Below are positions 10,659-20,723 of a stretch of DNA of 64,000 nucleotides, piece by piece. Source of the stretch: Cervus elaphus (Eukaryota; Chordata; Mammalia; Artiodactyla; Cervidae); assembly GCF_910594005.1 (NCBI RefSeq), contig NC_057823.1:99868015-99932014 (forward strand), written 5' to 3'. The position numbers and the translations under genes were made by a program. The notes beneath the pieces are model-generated. The model had not been told where the DNA came from, ran no database searches, and was given only the letters and a program-made list of their open reading frames with translations. How positions within the stretch are numbered: position 1 is the first letter of the stretch; each line of letters starts with the position of its first letter.

Positions 10659-10778
10659 GTGCTAGGTATATCACATACATAATCTCTTTAATCCCATAGT
10701 AACTCCTGAGGTAATTAATACTATCCTTTTATCTCTGAATCAACTGAGATGAACTGAGATTATATGTGTAGTAAGTGT

Positions 10779-10793
10779 CAGAGCTGGGATTTA
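10779..10793. repeat. target-site duplication of the L1_BT (left copy)
   Basis: CAGAGCTGGGATTTA is repeated exactly at 13766-13780 on the other side of the L1. This defines both ends of the insertion. Confidence 0.93.
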
Positions 10794-13764
10794 TTTATTT
10801 ATTTATTTATTATTTTTTTTTTTTCCACTGGGTTTGTCATACATTGATATGAATCAGCCATGGATTTACATGTATTCCCAATCCCGATCCCCCCTCCCAC
10901 CTCCCTCTCCACCCGATTCCTCTGGGTCTTCCCAGTGCACCAGGCCGGAGCACTTGTCTCATGCATCCCACCTGGGCTGGTGATCTGTTTCACCATAGAT
11001 AGTATACATGCTGTTCTTTTGAAATATCCCACCCTCACCTTCTCCCACAGAGTTCAAAAGTCTGTTCTGTATTTCTGTGTCTCTTTTTCTGTTTTGCATA
11101 TAGGGTTATCATTATCACCTTCCTAAATTCCATATATATGTGTTAGTATGCTGTAATGTTCTTTATCTTTCTGGCTTACTTCACTCTGTATAATGGGCTC
11201 CAGCTTCATCCATCTCATTAGGACTGGTTCAAATGAATTCTTTTTAACGGCTGAGTAATATTTCATGGTGTATATGTACCACAGCTTCCTTATCCATTCA
11301 TCTGCTGATGGGCATCTAGGTTGCTTCCATGTCCTGGCTATTATAAACAGTGCTGCGATGAACATTGGGGTGCACGTGTCTCTTTCAGCATACACACTGG
11401 TTTCCTCAGTGTGTATGCCCAGAAGTGGGATTGCTGGGTCATATGGCAGTTCTATTTCCAGTTTTTTAAGAAATCTCCACACTGTTTTCCATAGCGGCTG
11501 TACTAGTTTGCATTCCCACCAACAGTGTAAGAGGGTTCCCTTTTCTCCACACCCTCTCCAGCATTTATTGCTTGTAGACTTTTGGATAGCAGCCATCCTG
11601 ACTGGCGTGTAATGGTACCTCATTGTGGTTTTGATTTGCATTTCTCTAATAATGAGTGATGTTGAGCATCTTTTCATGTGTTTGTTAGCCATCTGTATGT
11701 CTTCTTTGGAGAAATGTCTGTGTAGTTCTTTGGCCCATTTTTTGATTGGGTCATTTATTTTTTCTGGAATTGAGCTGCAGGAGTTGCTTGTATATTTTTG
11801 AGATTAATCCTTTGTCTGTTTCTTCATTTGCTATTATTTTCTCCCAATCTGAGGGCTGTCTTTTCACCTTACTTATAGTTTCCTTTGTAGTGCAAAAGCT
11901 TTTAAGTTTCATTAGGTCCCATTTGTTTAGTTTTGCTTTTATTTCCAATATTCTGGGAGGTGGGTCATAGAGGATCTTGCTGTGATTTATGTCGGAGAGT
12001 GTTTTGCCTATGTTCTCCTCTAGGAGTTTTATAGTTTCTGGTCTTACATTTAGATCTTTGATCCATTTTGAGTTTATTTTTGTGTATGGTGTTAGAAAGT
12101 GTTCTAGTTTCATTCTTTTACAAGTGGTTGACCAGTTTTCCCAGCACCACTTGTTAAAGAGGTTGTCTTTTTTCCATTGTATATCCTTGCCTCCTTTGTC
12201 AAAGATAAGGTGTCCATAGGTTCGTGGATTTATCTCTGGGCTTTCTATTCTGTTCCATTGATCTATATTTCTGTCTTTGTGCCAGTACCATACTGTCTTG
12301 ATGACTGTGGCTTTGTAGTAGAGTCTGAAGTCAGGCAGGTTGATTCCTCCAGTTCCATTCTTCTTTCTCAAGATTACTTTGGCTATTTGAGGTTTTTTGT
12401 ATTTCCATACAAATTGTGAAATTCTTTGGTCTAGTTCTGTGAAAAATACCGTTGGTAGCTTGATAGGGATTGCACTGAATCTATAGACTGCTTTGGGTAG
12501 AATAGCCATTTTGACAATATTGATTCTTCCAATCCATGAACACGGTATGTTTCTCCATCTGTTTGTGTCCTCTTTGATTTCTTTCATCAGTGTTTTATAG
12601 TTTTCTATGTATAGGTCTTTTGTTTCTTTAGGTAGATATACTCCTAAGTATTTTATTCTTTTTGTTGCAATGGTGAATGGTATTGTTTCCTTAATTTCTC
12701 TTTCTGTTTTTTCATTGTTAGTATATAGGAATGCAAGGGATTTCTGTGTGTTAATTTTATATCCTGCAACTTTACTATATTCATTGATTAGTTCTAGTAA
12801 TTTTCTGGTAGAGTCTTTAGGGTTTTCTATATAGAGGATCATGTCATCTGCAAACAGTGAGAGTTTTACTTCTTCTTTTCCTATCTGGATTCCTTTTACC
12901 TCTTTTTCTGCTCTGATTGCTGTGGCCAGAACTTCCAACACTATGTTGAATAGTAGTGGTGAGAGTGGGCACCCTTGTCTTGTTCCTGATTTCAGGGGAA
13001 ATGCCTTCAATTTTTCACCATTGAGGGTGATGCTTGCTGTAGGTTTGTCATATATAGCTTTTATTATGTTGAGGTATGTTCCTTCTATTCCTGCTTTTTG
13101 GAGAGTTTTAATCATAAATGAGTGTTGAATTTTGTCAAAGGCTTTCTCTGCATCTATTGAGATAATCATATGGTTTTTATCTTTCAATTTGTTAATGTGG
13201 TGTATTACATTGATTGATTTGCGGATATTAAAGAATCCTTGCATTCCTGGGATAAAGCCCACTTGGTCATGGTGTATGATTTTTTTAATATGTTGTTGGA
13301 TTCTGTTTGCTAGAATTTTGTTAAGGATTTTTGCATCTATGTTCATCAGTGATATTGACCTGTAGTTTTCTTTTTTTGTGGCATCTTTGTCTGGTTTTGG
13401 AATTAGGGTGATGGTGGCCTCATAGAATGAGTTTGGAAGCTTACCTTCCTCTGCAATTTTCTGGAAGAGTTTGAGTAAGATAGGTGTTAGCTCTTCTCTA
13501 AATTTTTGGTAGAATTCAGCTGTGAAGCCATCTGGTCCTGGGCTTTTGTTTGCTGGCAGATTTTTGATTACAGTTTCGATTTCCTTGCTTGTGATGGGTC
13601 TGTTAAGATCTTCTATTTCTTCCTGGTTCAGTTTTGGAAAGTTATACTTTTCTAAGAATTTATCCATTTCATCCAAGTTGTCCATTTTATTGGCATAGAG
13701 CTGCTGGTAGTAGTCTCTTATGATCCTTTGTATTTCAGTGTTGTCTGTTGTGATCTCTCCATTT
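10794..13764 (-). mobile_element. L1_BT LINE, 5'-truncated, young
   Basis: About 2.97 kb element with a poly(T)/TTTA run at the left (its A-rich tail), a 3' UTR of about 300 bases, and the last two thirds of ORF2. ORF1, the endonuclease domain and the 5' UTR are missing. An exact duplication of at least 15 bases flanks it. Low decay (long ORF2 stretches, intact RT motifs) and nesting in a MIR make it the youngest large element in the window. The long plus-strand open frames over it are antisense shadows. Confidence 0.97.
11123..13764 (-). pseudogene. L1 ORF2 C-terminal part (reverse transcriptase), frameshifted
   Basis: Codes for the L1 ORF2 protein from just before the reverse transcriptase onwards. 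The larger open stretch (first Met at 13685, 644 residues) contains RT motif A SIDAEKAFD (catalytic Asp near residue 178), RQGCPLSP near 237 and the active-site FADD at about 278-281. Its reading frame is also open upstream to the truncation point. It ends at 11751, where a run of six A on the coding strand (TCCAGAAAAAATAA) shifts the frame; one base fewer would keep the L1 frame. The rest, in another frame (11123-11692), holds the Cys-rich C-terminal motif C-x3-C-x7-H-x4-C at residues 44-61. In life ORF2p reverse-transcribes L1 RNA at the target site. This copy lacks its endonuclease and promoter, so it is not mobile on its own. Confidence 0.95.
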
Positions 13765-13765
13765 T

Positions 13766-13780
13766 CAGAGCTGGGATTTA
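13766..13780. repeat. target-site duplication of the L1_BT (right copy)
   Basis: Exact copy of the 15 bases at 10779-10793; MIR sequence resumes here. Confidence 0.93.
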
Positions 13781-13901
13781 AATTCAGTTCTGCCTAATGG
13801 TAAAGCTCATGTTTTTTTTTAATCACATGCCATCTCCAAGCACCTACGTTAAACCTTATATATAATTCTAATTTGTCCTTTGAAAAACTGGAAGCAGAAA
13901 A

Positions 13902-14165
13902 TTGTTGTTGTTCAGTCGCTAAGTCATGTCTGACTCTTGGTGACCCCATGGACGGCAGCACGCCAGGCTCCCTGTCCTTCACTATCTCCTGGAGGATGTT
14001 CATATTCTTGTTCATTGAGTCGGTGATGCTGTCCAAGCATCTCATCCTCTACTTCCCTCTTCTCCTTTTGCCTTCCATCTTTCCCAGCATCAGGGTCTTG
14101 TCCAGTGAATCAGCTCTTTGTGTCAGGGGGCCCAAGTACTGGATCGTCAGCATCAGTCCTTCAAA
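13902..14165 (-). mobile_element. BovB 3' end
   Basis: Minus-strand BovB tail: TTCAGTCGCTAAGTCATGTC, the CAGCATCAGGGTCTTGTCCA block and GTACTGGATCGTCAGCATCA. 5'-truncated to about 260 bases. AGAAAAT on both sides may be a short target duplication. Confidence 0.93.
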
Positions 14166-14189
14166 TTAGAAAATAAAACAAAATAGTTT

Positions 14190-14700
14190 AATACTAGTGT
14201 TTTTCAGTCAGCAAACTGTTCACATAAATTAGAAAGCACACGAGAAATTACACCACCATGAGCAAGAGCCAGCAGAGAATCAAAAAAAACCAGAAATTAA
14301 CCGTTCAAACATTTGAATGATCTTATATAGAGCATAAAATATTTTTTAAAAAAATTAAAGAGAAGCTTAAATATTTAAAAAAAAATGCTATTTGAATAAA
14401 GAGCCAAGCAAAACTACCAGAAATAGAAATATAACAATGGTCATTTAAACCTACTGAAAACTTTCTAAAAAATATTATTACTTCAATAGAGAAAACTAAA
14501 AACAAGAAGACAGGGTGAAAAAAATATCCAGAAATTATTCCAAAGATAAAAAGGCACATACAAACAATGAGAGGGTAAAGATATGGAGGATAAAGTGAGA
14601 AAATAGAATTGTAGTTTCAGGTGAGGAGGCAAAATTGTAAGAGATAATAAGTAAGATTTACTCAAAATCAATTCAAAGCATCATCACATCTTAGAAAGCC
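14190..14700 (+). mobile_element. old L1 fragment (5' region / ORF1)
   Basis: A-rich sequence with the L1M order TTAGAAAGCACACGAGAAAT, ATGAGCAAGAGCCAGCAGAG, ACATTTGAATGATCTTATAT, AAGATATGGAGGATAAAGTG. These recall the sequence before and within ORF1 of old mammalian L1s. No open frame remains. Confidence 0.6.
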
Positions 14701-15064
14701 CACAAAGAGCAAAGTAACTTCTGGCCGGACACAGTGAAAGTTCGGATGTCATGCTGGTGGCTCGCTTTCTGTTCTGACTGCCTAGTGTTTGTGTGATTTC
14801 ACAGCTCATGTTTCAAATATCACCTTTGAACATCATAGTGATGAGCTTTTGATGTGTTAGCACTGGAAAGTTTCCGATTGGTGTAGTGAATTTGTGATAT
14901 GTTCCAGTTGGGAACTAAAAAGTAAAAAGTGGTCATGCGGTGTGACCCCTGAGACTAGATCATAAATAGACTGTAACTTTTGCTTGCTCTGGGGAAGGCA
15001 GAATGCTGTGCTGTGAAGACACTCAGATAGTGATATGGCAAGCCCTATAGAGAATGAAATAGGC
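14701..15064. other. unassigned sequence
   Basis: No repeat or gene recognised; it may contain the diverged start of the LTR that follows. Confidence 0.4.
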
Positions 15065-15327
15065 TTTTCAGTGACTTGCAAGCAGCGACTTGCTGGGCAG
15101 GTGAAGGAGCTGCATTGGAAGTGGATCCCCTCTTCCCAGTTAAATCTGACATCTCTATAAACATCTTAATTGCAACCTCATTAGAGGTTGAGATACAACC
15201 TCCCAGCAAAGCCACTGACAAATTATTCTATACAGACACTGGGAGAGATAACAAATGTTTATAATGATTTTAAGCCACTAAATTTTGTGGTAATTTGTTA
15301 TACAACAAAACTAATTAATGTTGATAC
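15065..15327 (+). mobile_element. MLT1-type LTR (ERVL-MaLR)
   Basis: Ends with the typical MLT1 3' block (TTTTAAGCCACTAAATTTTG, then TGGTAATTTGTTATACAACA, then AACTAATTAATGTTGATACAG). Upstream GCAACCTCATTAGAGGTTGA and CCCAGCAAAGCCACTGACAA fit the same LTR. Solo remnant without retroviral genes. Confidence 0.65.
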
Positions 15328-15470
15328 AGTGAAGTAAATGACTCTGTGAAAGAAGCTAGTTAAAAGGTACTGTGTTGGATTATCCAACAAAACGAGATGG
15401 AAGGTTGGGAAAGGGGGCTTTAACAAAGGTGGAAGACAGATAATAATCATTAGTAACATCATGTGCAGGA

Positions 15471-15727
15471 TTGGAGAAGGAAATGGCAACCTATTCCAGT
15501 ATTCTTGCCTAGAGGATTCTGTGGACAGAGGAGCTTCGCACAGAGTCTGACATGACTGAAGTGACTTAGCATGCATACATGCATTGGAGAAGGAAATGGC
15601 AACCCACTCCAGTATTCTCGCCTGGAGAATCCCAGGGACAGAGGAGCCTGGTAGCCTGCCATCTATGGGGTCGCACAGAGTTGGACATGACTGAAGTGAC
15701 TTAGCAGCAGTAGCCACAGCAGCAGCA
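15471..15727 (+). mobile_element. BOV-A2 dimeric SINE
   Basis: Two BovA monomers in tandem, each starting TTGGAGAAGGAAATGGCAAC and ending in a GACTGAAGTGACTTAGCA block, separated by a short CATGCATACATGCA linker. Ends in an AGC-rich tail, as BOV-A2 usually does. No tRNA-like head. Confidence 0.93.
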
Positions 15728-16083
15728 TATGCAGGATATTATGAGTAGATATTTTTTAAAAATATATTAATGACTCAATGGAGCTTATAATTTCAGATTT
15801 TGTATCATTTTCAGATATACATTATAGTCTTGAGCTAAATGTCATCACAGCTCACACATATCTGAGGGAACAAGGATACAAATTATCTGTGCTGTGTCTA
15901 TTCAAGCCCTCTAACCAGAAGGAAAAAAGAAAGCAGATACCCAATCTATCCTCCTTTTCATAAATATATGTGATATTTTCTAAAAACAATAGCCCTTGTT
16001 TCTAGAATGATCTTAGGGGCCTATACTTGGCTAAGGATTATGTAGAGTAAATAAATTCAAAATCTATGGTGTGTGAGGCATCA
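15728..16083. other. unassigned sequence
   Basis: AT-rich, no recognised repeat or gene. Confidence 0.5.
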
Positions 16084-16285
16084 AGTCAAGTCGTTCAGTC
16101 GTGTCTGACTCTTTGCGACCCCATGGACTGTGGCCTACCAGGCTTCTCCCATAGAATTTTCCAGGCAAGAGAACTGGAGTGAGTTGCCATTTCCTTCTCC
16201 AGAGGATCTTCCCCACCCAGAGATTGAACCCCGGTCTCCTGCATTGTAGGCAGACGCTTTACCGTCTGAGCCACCAGGGAAGTCC
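16084..16285 (-). mobile_element. Bov-tA SINE with target duplication
   Basis: Reverse-orientation element (TCGTTCAGTCGTGTCTGACT ... GAGCCACCAGGGAAGTCC). TGTGTGAGGCAT occurs just before and just after it, a likely target-site duplication. Confidence 0.95.
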
Positions 16286-16659
16286 TGTGTGAGGCATAGA
16301 TTCCCTCCCCAAAAAATGTCACACTAACATATTATATAAAGTGAAGATATTTCATGACTCAAATGCTTCTTCCCTCTGTGAAGTTACTCTCACCTACTTT
16401 CTGGGTTGATTTCTTCATGTTCAGTAAGGGAAGAGAAGATCTTATGCAAGATCTCTTTTACCTGCTTTGTCTTGGCATCTTGATTACCTGTATCTTTGAA
16501 ATTATCAGTAAATCTTGATATTGGGTAAGATCTGTTTTGTATAACTCCAATCTGAGAATATCATCCTTCATGTCAATTCAGCCTAGAAGAACAAATGATC
16601 ACATGTTCTGTGTCTTTGGGAGGTTACCATGACCATCCTCAGTTTCAGTGACTTGTTAA
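16286..16659. other. unassigned sequence
   Basis: No recognised repeat or gene. Confidence 0.45.
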
Positions 16660-17170
16660 AAATGTTCTCAAAAATGTTTTACTCACAGCTGTGATTTATT
16701 ACAGTGAAAGATAGGCTAAAATCATCTATAGAAAAAGATAGGGCAGGGTCCAGGAGAACTAGATACAAGGTTCTAGGAGTCCTCTCCCAGTGGAGTCATG
16801 TGGAAAGTGCTTAATTCCTGTAGCAATGATGAATGGCAATATGCAGAGAGTATTACCAAATGGGGAAGGAAGTTCACCCAATCCTTGATGTCTAGGGATT
16901 TTAATGAAGGTTGTTCATGAAGGAATGGCTGACCACCTACATTGCTGACCTTCAGTTTCCATCCCCTCCAGAGGTCAAGCAGAAAACAAGGGGGCCAAGT
17001 CTTCTACTATGGATCGCGTACTTAGGATAAACTATATGATGTGATCCAATTCAGGTAAACAAATACTTTCCATCCAGGCAGGATATTCCAAGAGTTTAGA
17101 GGTTATTTCCTAAGAAATAGGCAAGAAACACACTAGTCTTTGGAATCTGCAATATTTAGAAAATTCAGAT
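16660..17170. mobile_element. possible ancient LTR remnant (unnamed)
   Basis: The series TTTATTACAGTGAAAGATAG, GTCCTCTCCCAGTGGAGTCA and GTGCTTAATTCCTGTAGCAA recalls an old endogenous retrovirus LTR shared across mammals. I cannot name the family; ends are approximate and there is no coding part. Confidence 0.4.
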
Positions 17171-17205
17171 CTGCTGAGTGAATCCTTTACTTACAACCTG
17201 TGCAT

Positions 17206-17460
17206 GTTGTTCAGTTGCAAAGTCATATCTGACTCTTTGCAACCACATGGACTGTGGCACGTCAGGCTTCTCTGTCCTTCACTATGTCCCAGAGTTTGCT
17301 CAGATTCATGTCCATTGAGTCAGTGATGCCATCCAACCATCTCATTCTCTGACTCCCCCTTTTCCTCTTGCCCTAAATCATTCCCAGCATCAGGGTCTTT
17401 TCCAATGATTCAACTCTTCACATCAGATGGCCAAAGTATTGGAACCTCAGCTTCACCCTC
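17206..17460 (-). mobile_element. BovB 3' end with target duplication
   Basis: About 255-base minus-strand BovB tail (GTTCAGTTGCAAAGTCATAT ... CCAAAGTATTGGAACCTCAG). CAACCTGTGCAT on the left and CAACCTGTACAT on the right look like a slightly diverged target-site duplication. Confidence 0.93.
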
Positions 17461-17504
17461 AACCTGTACATACTGTACTTCTCATGTATTAAATCAGAGT
17501 CTTA

Positions 17505-18000
17505 TAACCAATAAAGACAGGTAGATAGGTAGGAAGATATACATAGAGAGATATGAGTAAGTAGAAAGGGAAAAAATAAGAATCTAAAATCAGCAGAAAG
17601 GAACATCAATAAATAAATTCCTGAATATTGTTCTAGAAGAAGGAAAGTGATCTCAGAGAGAAGGTTGAGATATAAAAAGAAACTAAGAGAAAAAAAGCAA
17701 TATCTATGCAGGTAGATTTAAACAAATGACTGTAGAAAATAAATATTTGAGGTTAGAAAAATGAGTGACGGTCAAAATACGTAAGAAAAATAGTTTCATG
17801 AGTTTGATTAGTAGGTATTTACATGTTCTAGTCTCCATTTATTCTGGAATAAAGAGACTAAAACTGTTGATCAACCTTTATTTTATAAAATGTCTGTGTT
17901 TAAATTTCAAGCATCTCCACTAAAATGGACCCCAGTGAAAAGGATCAACCAATTTAAAAGAAACAAAATAAGAAAAAGAACAAATAAAAGGTAAATCTGT
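17505..18000 (+). mobile_element. probable old L1 3' region
   Basis: Purine-rich plus strand with blocks such as AGATATACATAGAGAGATAT, AGAAGGAAAGTGATCTCAGA and TCTCCACTAAAATGGACCCC in the order I recall for the 3' part of old L1M elements. No open frame. Confidence 0.45.
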
Positions 18001-18462
18001 CACATTCTCTTACTCCTCTTCCTCTTTGGACTACAGATGAACAAAACTGGATCAATCATTCTTCTTAGATTATGGCTCATAATTCTCATCATAGACCCAA
18101 GAATGTCTCAGTTCTGAGTCACTTAGCCATTTAAAAAGTATAATAAATTCCTGCAAAGCTATCACTTATAAATACATGCATATACACATACATCCCTAGG
18201 ACATATACAATGATGCATGGAGAATGATATGAGCTGCATCTCACATCATCCCTAAGTTTTTGTCATCATTTCCTTGTTTTCTTTCCTCTTTTGCCTCAAA
18301 GTGGCTTAACATAATATATTTAATTTGTGTGCTTTTTTTTTAATGCTCTAGAACACAATCCATTTACAAAAAGGAAATGTATCAATCTTTTCTTTAAACT
18401 ATAGATTCAGTAGCACCTAGAACAAGACATATCATAAGAATTTAAGATAATTTTTGCTGAGT
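18001..18462. other. unassigned sequence
   Basis: AT-rich, no recognised repeat or gene. Confidence 0.5.
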
Positions 18463-18622
18463 AATTCATTTCCAAGGCAAACCATCAACATCACAGTAAT
18501 CCAAATCTATGCACCAAAGAAGCTGAAGTTGAAAGGTTCTGTGAAGACCTACAAGACCTCCTAGAAATAACACCAAAAATTGCTGTCCTTTTCATCATAG
18601 TGGACTGGAATACTATCAATAT
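18463..18622 (+). mobile_element. isolated BovB endonuclease-region fragment
   Basis: About 160 bases matching the BovB segment for the apurinic endonuclease-like domain (TTCCAAGGCAAACCATCAAC; AGCTGAAGTTGAAAGGTTCT; CTTTTCATCATAGTGGACTG). It aligns with 29930-30085. Both ends are cut off, without a BovB tail. It directly precedes the old L1. Confidence 0.88.
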
Positions 18623-19229
18623 GTAAGATATAAATCTTTATCGAGGTTCATTTTTTAAAAAATATGGATGATCCATTATTTCAATGTATAAAACCCTATC
18701 CATTCTCCATCAGACCGTCTTTACACCTTTGTTAAAATCAGTTGAGTATATTTATGTTATTCTTGATTCCCTATTATGTTTCATTGATCTGTGTGGGTAG
18801 TCTTTCCTCAACACCACTCTGTCTTCATTATTGTAGCTTTATGCTATTCAAAAAAAAAAAAAAAGTCTTGAATAAGATGGTATGATTTTTTTCAACTTGT
18901 TGTTGTCATTCTCCTCCTCTTCTATCTTCTTCTTCCCCATCAAAATATTTTTGAGTATTATAGGTATTTTGCCTTCCCATATAACCTTTAGAATAGGTAG
19001 GTTGACATCTATAAAAAAGCTTGCTGTGGTTCTCAATGGGACTATATCAATCATGATCTATAGTGATCATGTTGGAAATAATGCAGATCTTGATGATATT
19101 GAGTCTTATAATCAATGAACACAAACTATCTCGCATTTATTGAGATCTTCTCTGATTTTTCCCTTGCTTTTATAGTTATCCTCTTACAGACCTGCACATA
19201 AAAGATTTACACTTAATTATCCACTAGTT

Positions 19230-19447
19230 GGGAGCTTCCCAGGTGGCACTAGTGGTCAAGAACCCGCCCACCAGTGCAGGAGACACAGGAGACCTGGGTT
19301 TGATCCCTGGGTCTGGAAGATCCCCTGGAGAAGGAAATGGCAACCCACTCCAGTATTCTTGCCTGGAGAATTCCATTCTTGCCTGGAGACTGACAGTTAT
19401 AGTCCATGGGGTCACAGAGTTGAACAGGACTGATGCAACCTAGACAC
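19230..19447 (+). mobile_element. Bov-tA SINE with internal duplication
   Basis: Plus-strand Bov-tA in the old L1. The block ATTCTTGCCTGGAGA is duplicated side by side (about 19357-19390), which is not in the usual element. Confidence 0.95.
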
Positions 19448-20029
19448 ATGCATCCATTTTTTTGGTGCTATTTAAATAGTAGTTCCAAAATAACTTCAAA
19501 TTTAAAAATTGTTATTGCTCATATGTATAAAAGCAATTAGCTTTTGTCTATTGACCTTGTATCTTGTGATGTATTTCCACTTGCTTATTAATGTCAAACT
19601 GTCTTTTTTAGTAGATTGTTCATGATTTCCTACATAGAAAATTGTCATCTGTGAATTAAAAGTTGTGTTTCTTTTATTCCAATCTGTACAGCTTTCATTT
19701 ATATTTCTTCTTAGAAAGAACGTACTTTGCTCACAACTGTTAGGGAATAAGGGTTTATCATAACATTAGGTATGATATTAGCTGGAAGATTTTCATATAT
19801 GCCATTTATTATATTAAGGAGATTTCTATTCCTCATTTTTTGTGTGTTTTTATAATGAATGAATTTTAAATTTTAACAAGCAATTTTCCTGCATCTATTG
19901 ATATAATGATATATTTTTCTTATTCAGTCTATTAGTATAATGAAATGCATTAACTGATTTTGAATGTTGAACAAGTCTTGAATTCCTTATATGAACCCCA
20001 ATTAATTATCATGTATTTTTACTTTTTAT

Positions 20030-20054
20030 GGGCTTCCCAGGTGGTACTAGTGGT
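20030..20054 (+). mobile_element. 25-base Bov-tA head scrap
   Basis: GGGCTTCCCAGGTGGTACTA plus four more bases matches the tRNA-like head of Bov-tA exactly, but the body is absent. Lies inside the old L1. It may be a deleted SINE or chance. Confidence 0.55.
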
Positions 20055-20723
20055 TATATATTCTGAATTGATTTGCTAATATTTATTAGCTATTCTTTCA
20101 CAGTTATGGTTCATGAGACATATTGATCCATAATTTTCTTTTCATAAAGTGTTTATGTGGTTTTCATAATAATGCTGACCTCATACATTTAGCTAGGCAA
20201 TGCTCCCTCTACTTTTATCACCTGGAAAATATTGTGGAAAATTATTATTTTATTCCTAAAATTTTGGTTGAATTTACCAGTGAGCCATCAGTACCTGAGC
20301 TTTCTTATTTAGAAGATTATTAATTATTAGTTAAATTTTATTAATAGATATAAAATGATTCAGACTGCCTGTTTCTCTCTGCATTAGTTCTGGGAGTTTA
20401 TGTCTTTTAAAGAATCTATTTCATCCAAATTATCAAAAATTTAAATACAATTTAAAGTTGCTTCTATTATTCCTTTTAATATCTTTGGAATCAGTAGTGA
20501 TGACCCCTTTTTCATTTCTGGTATTGTTAATCTGTATTCTCTCTTTTTTATTTGATTAGCCAGGACAAAATATTATTAATTTTATTTATCTTTTCAGAGA
20601 ACCAACTTTTGGTTTAGTTCACTTTCTTTTTCTTAGATGTTTTCTTGTTTTCAAATTTATTGATATCTACTTGTTTTATTTTCATTATTTGTACATTAAG
20701 TTTGTCTTTTTATATTTTCCTAA

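Larger units (their letters stand above)
10495..13850 (-). mobile_element. MIR SINE, host of two nested insertions
   Basis: Reverse-orientation MIR in three pieces: 10495-10531, 10659-10793 and about 13766-13850. Blocks in MIR order: TGAGTATCTATTACATGGAA, ATAATCTCTTTAATCCCATA, AGAGCTGGGATTTAAATTCA. It is interrupted first by a BovA fragment, then by the L1_BT, and is the oldest layer of this stack. Confidence 0.8.

Noticed and set aside
11265..13365. A series of plus-strand open frames of 75-115 codons
   Set aside because: They lie exactly opposite the L1 ORF2 and are antisense shadows of a coding sequence with low stop content.
15065..17170. Possible endogenous retrovirus with genes
   Set aside because: Only LTR-like remnants are visible; no gag, pol or env-like reading frame and no paired LTRs in matching orientation.
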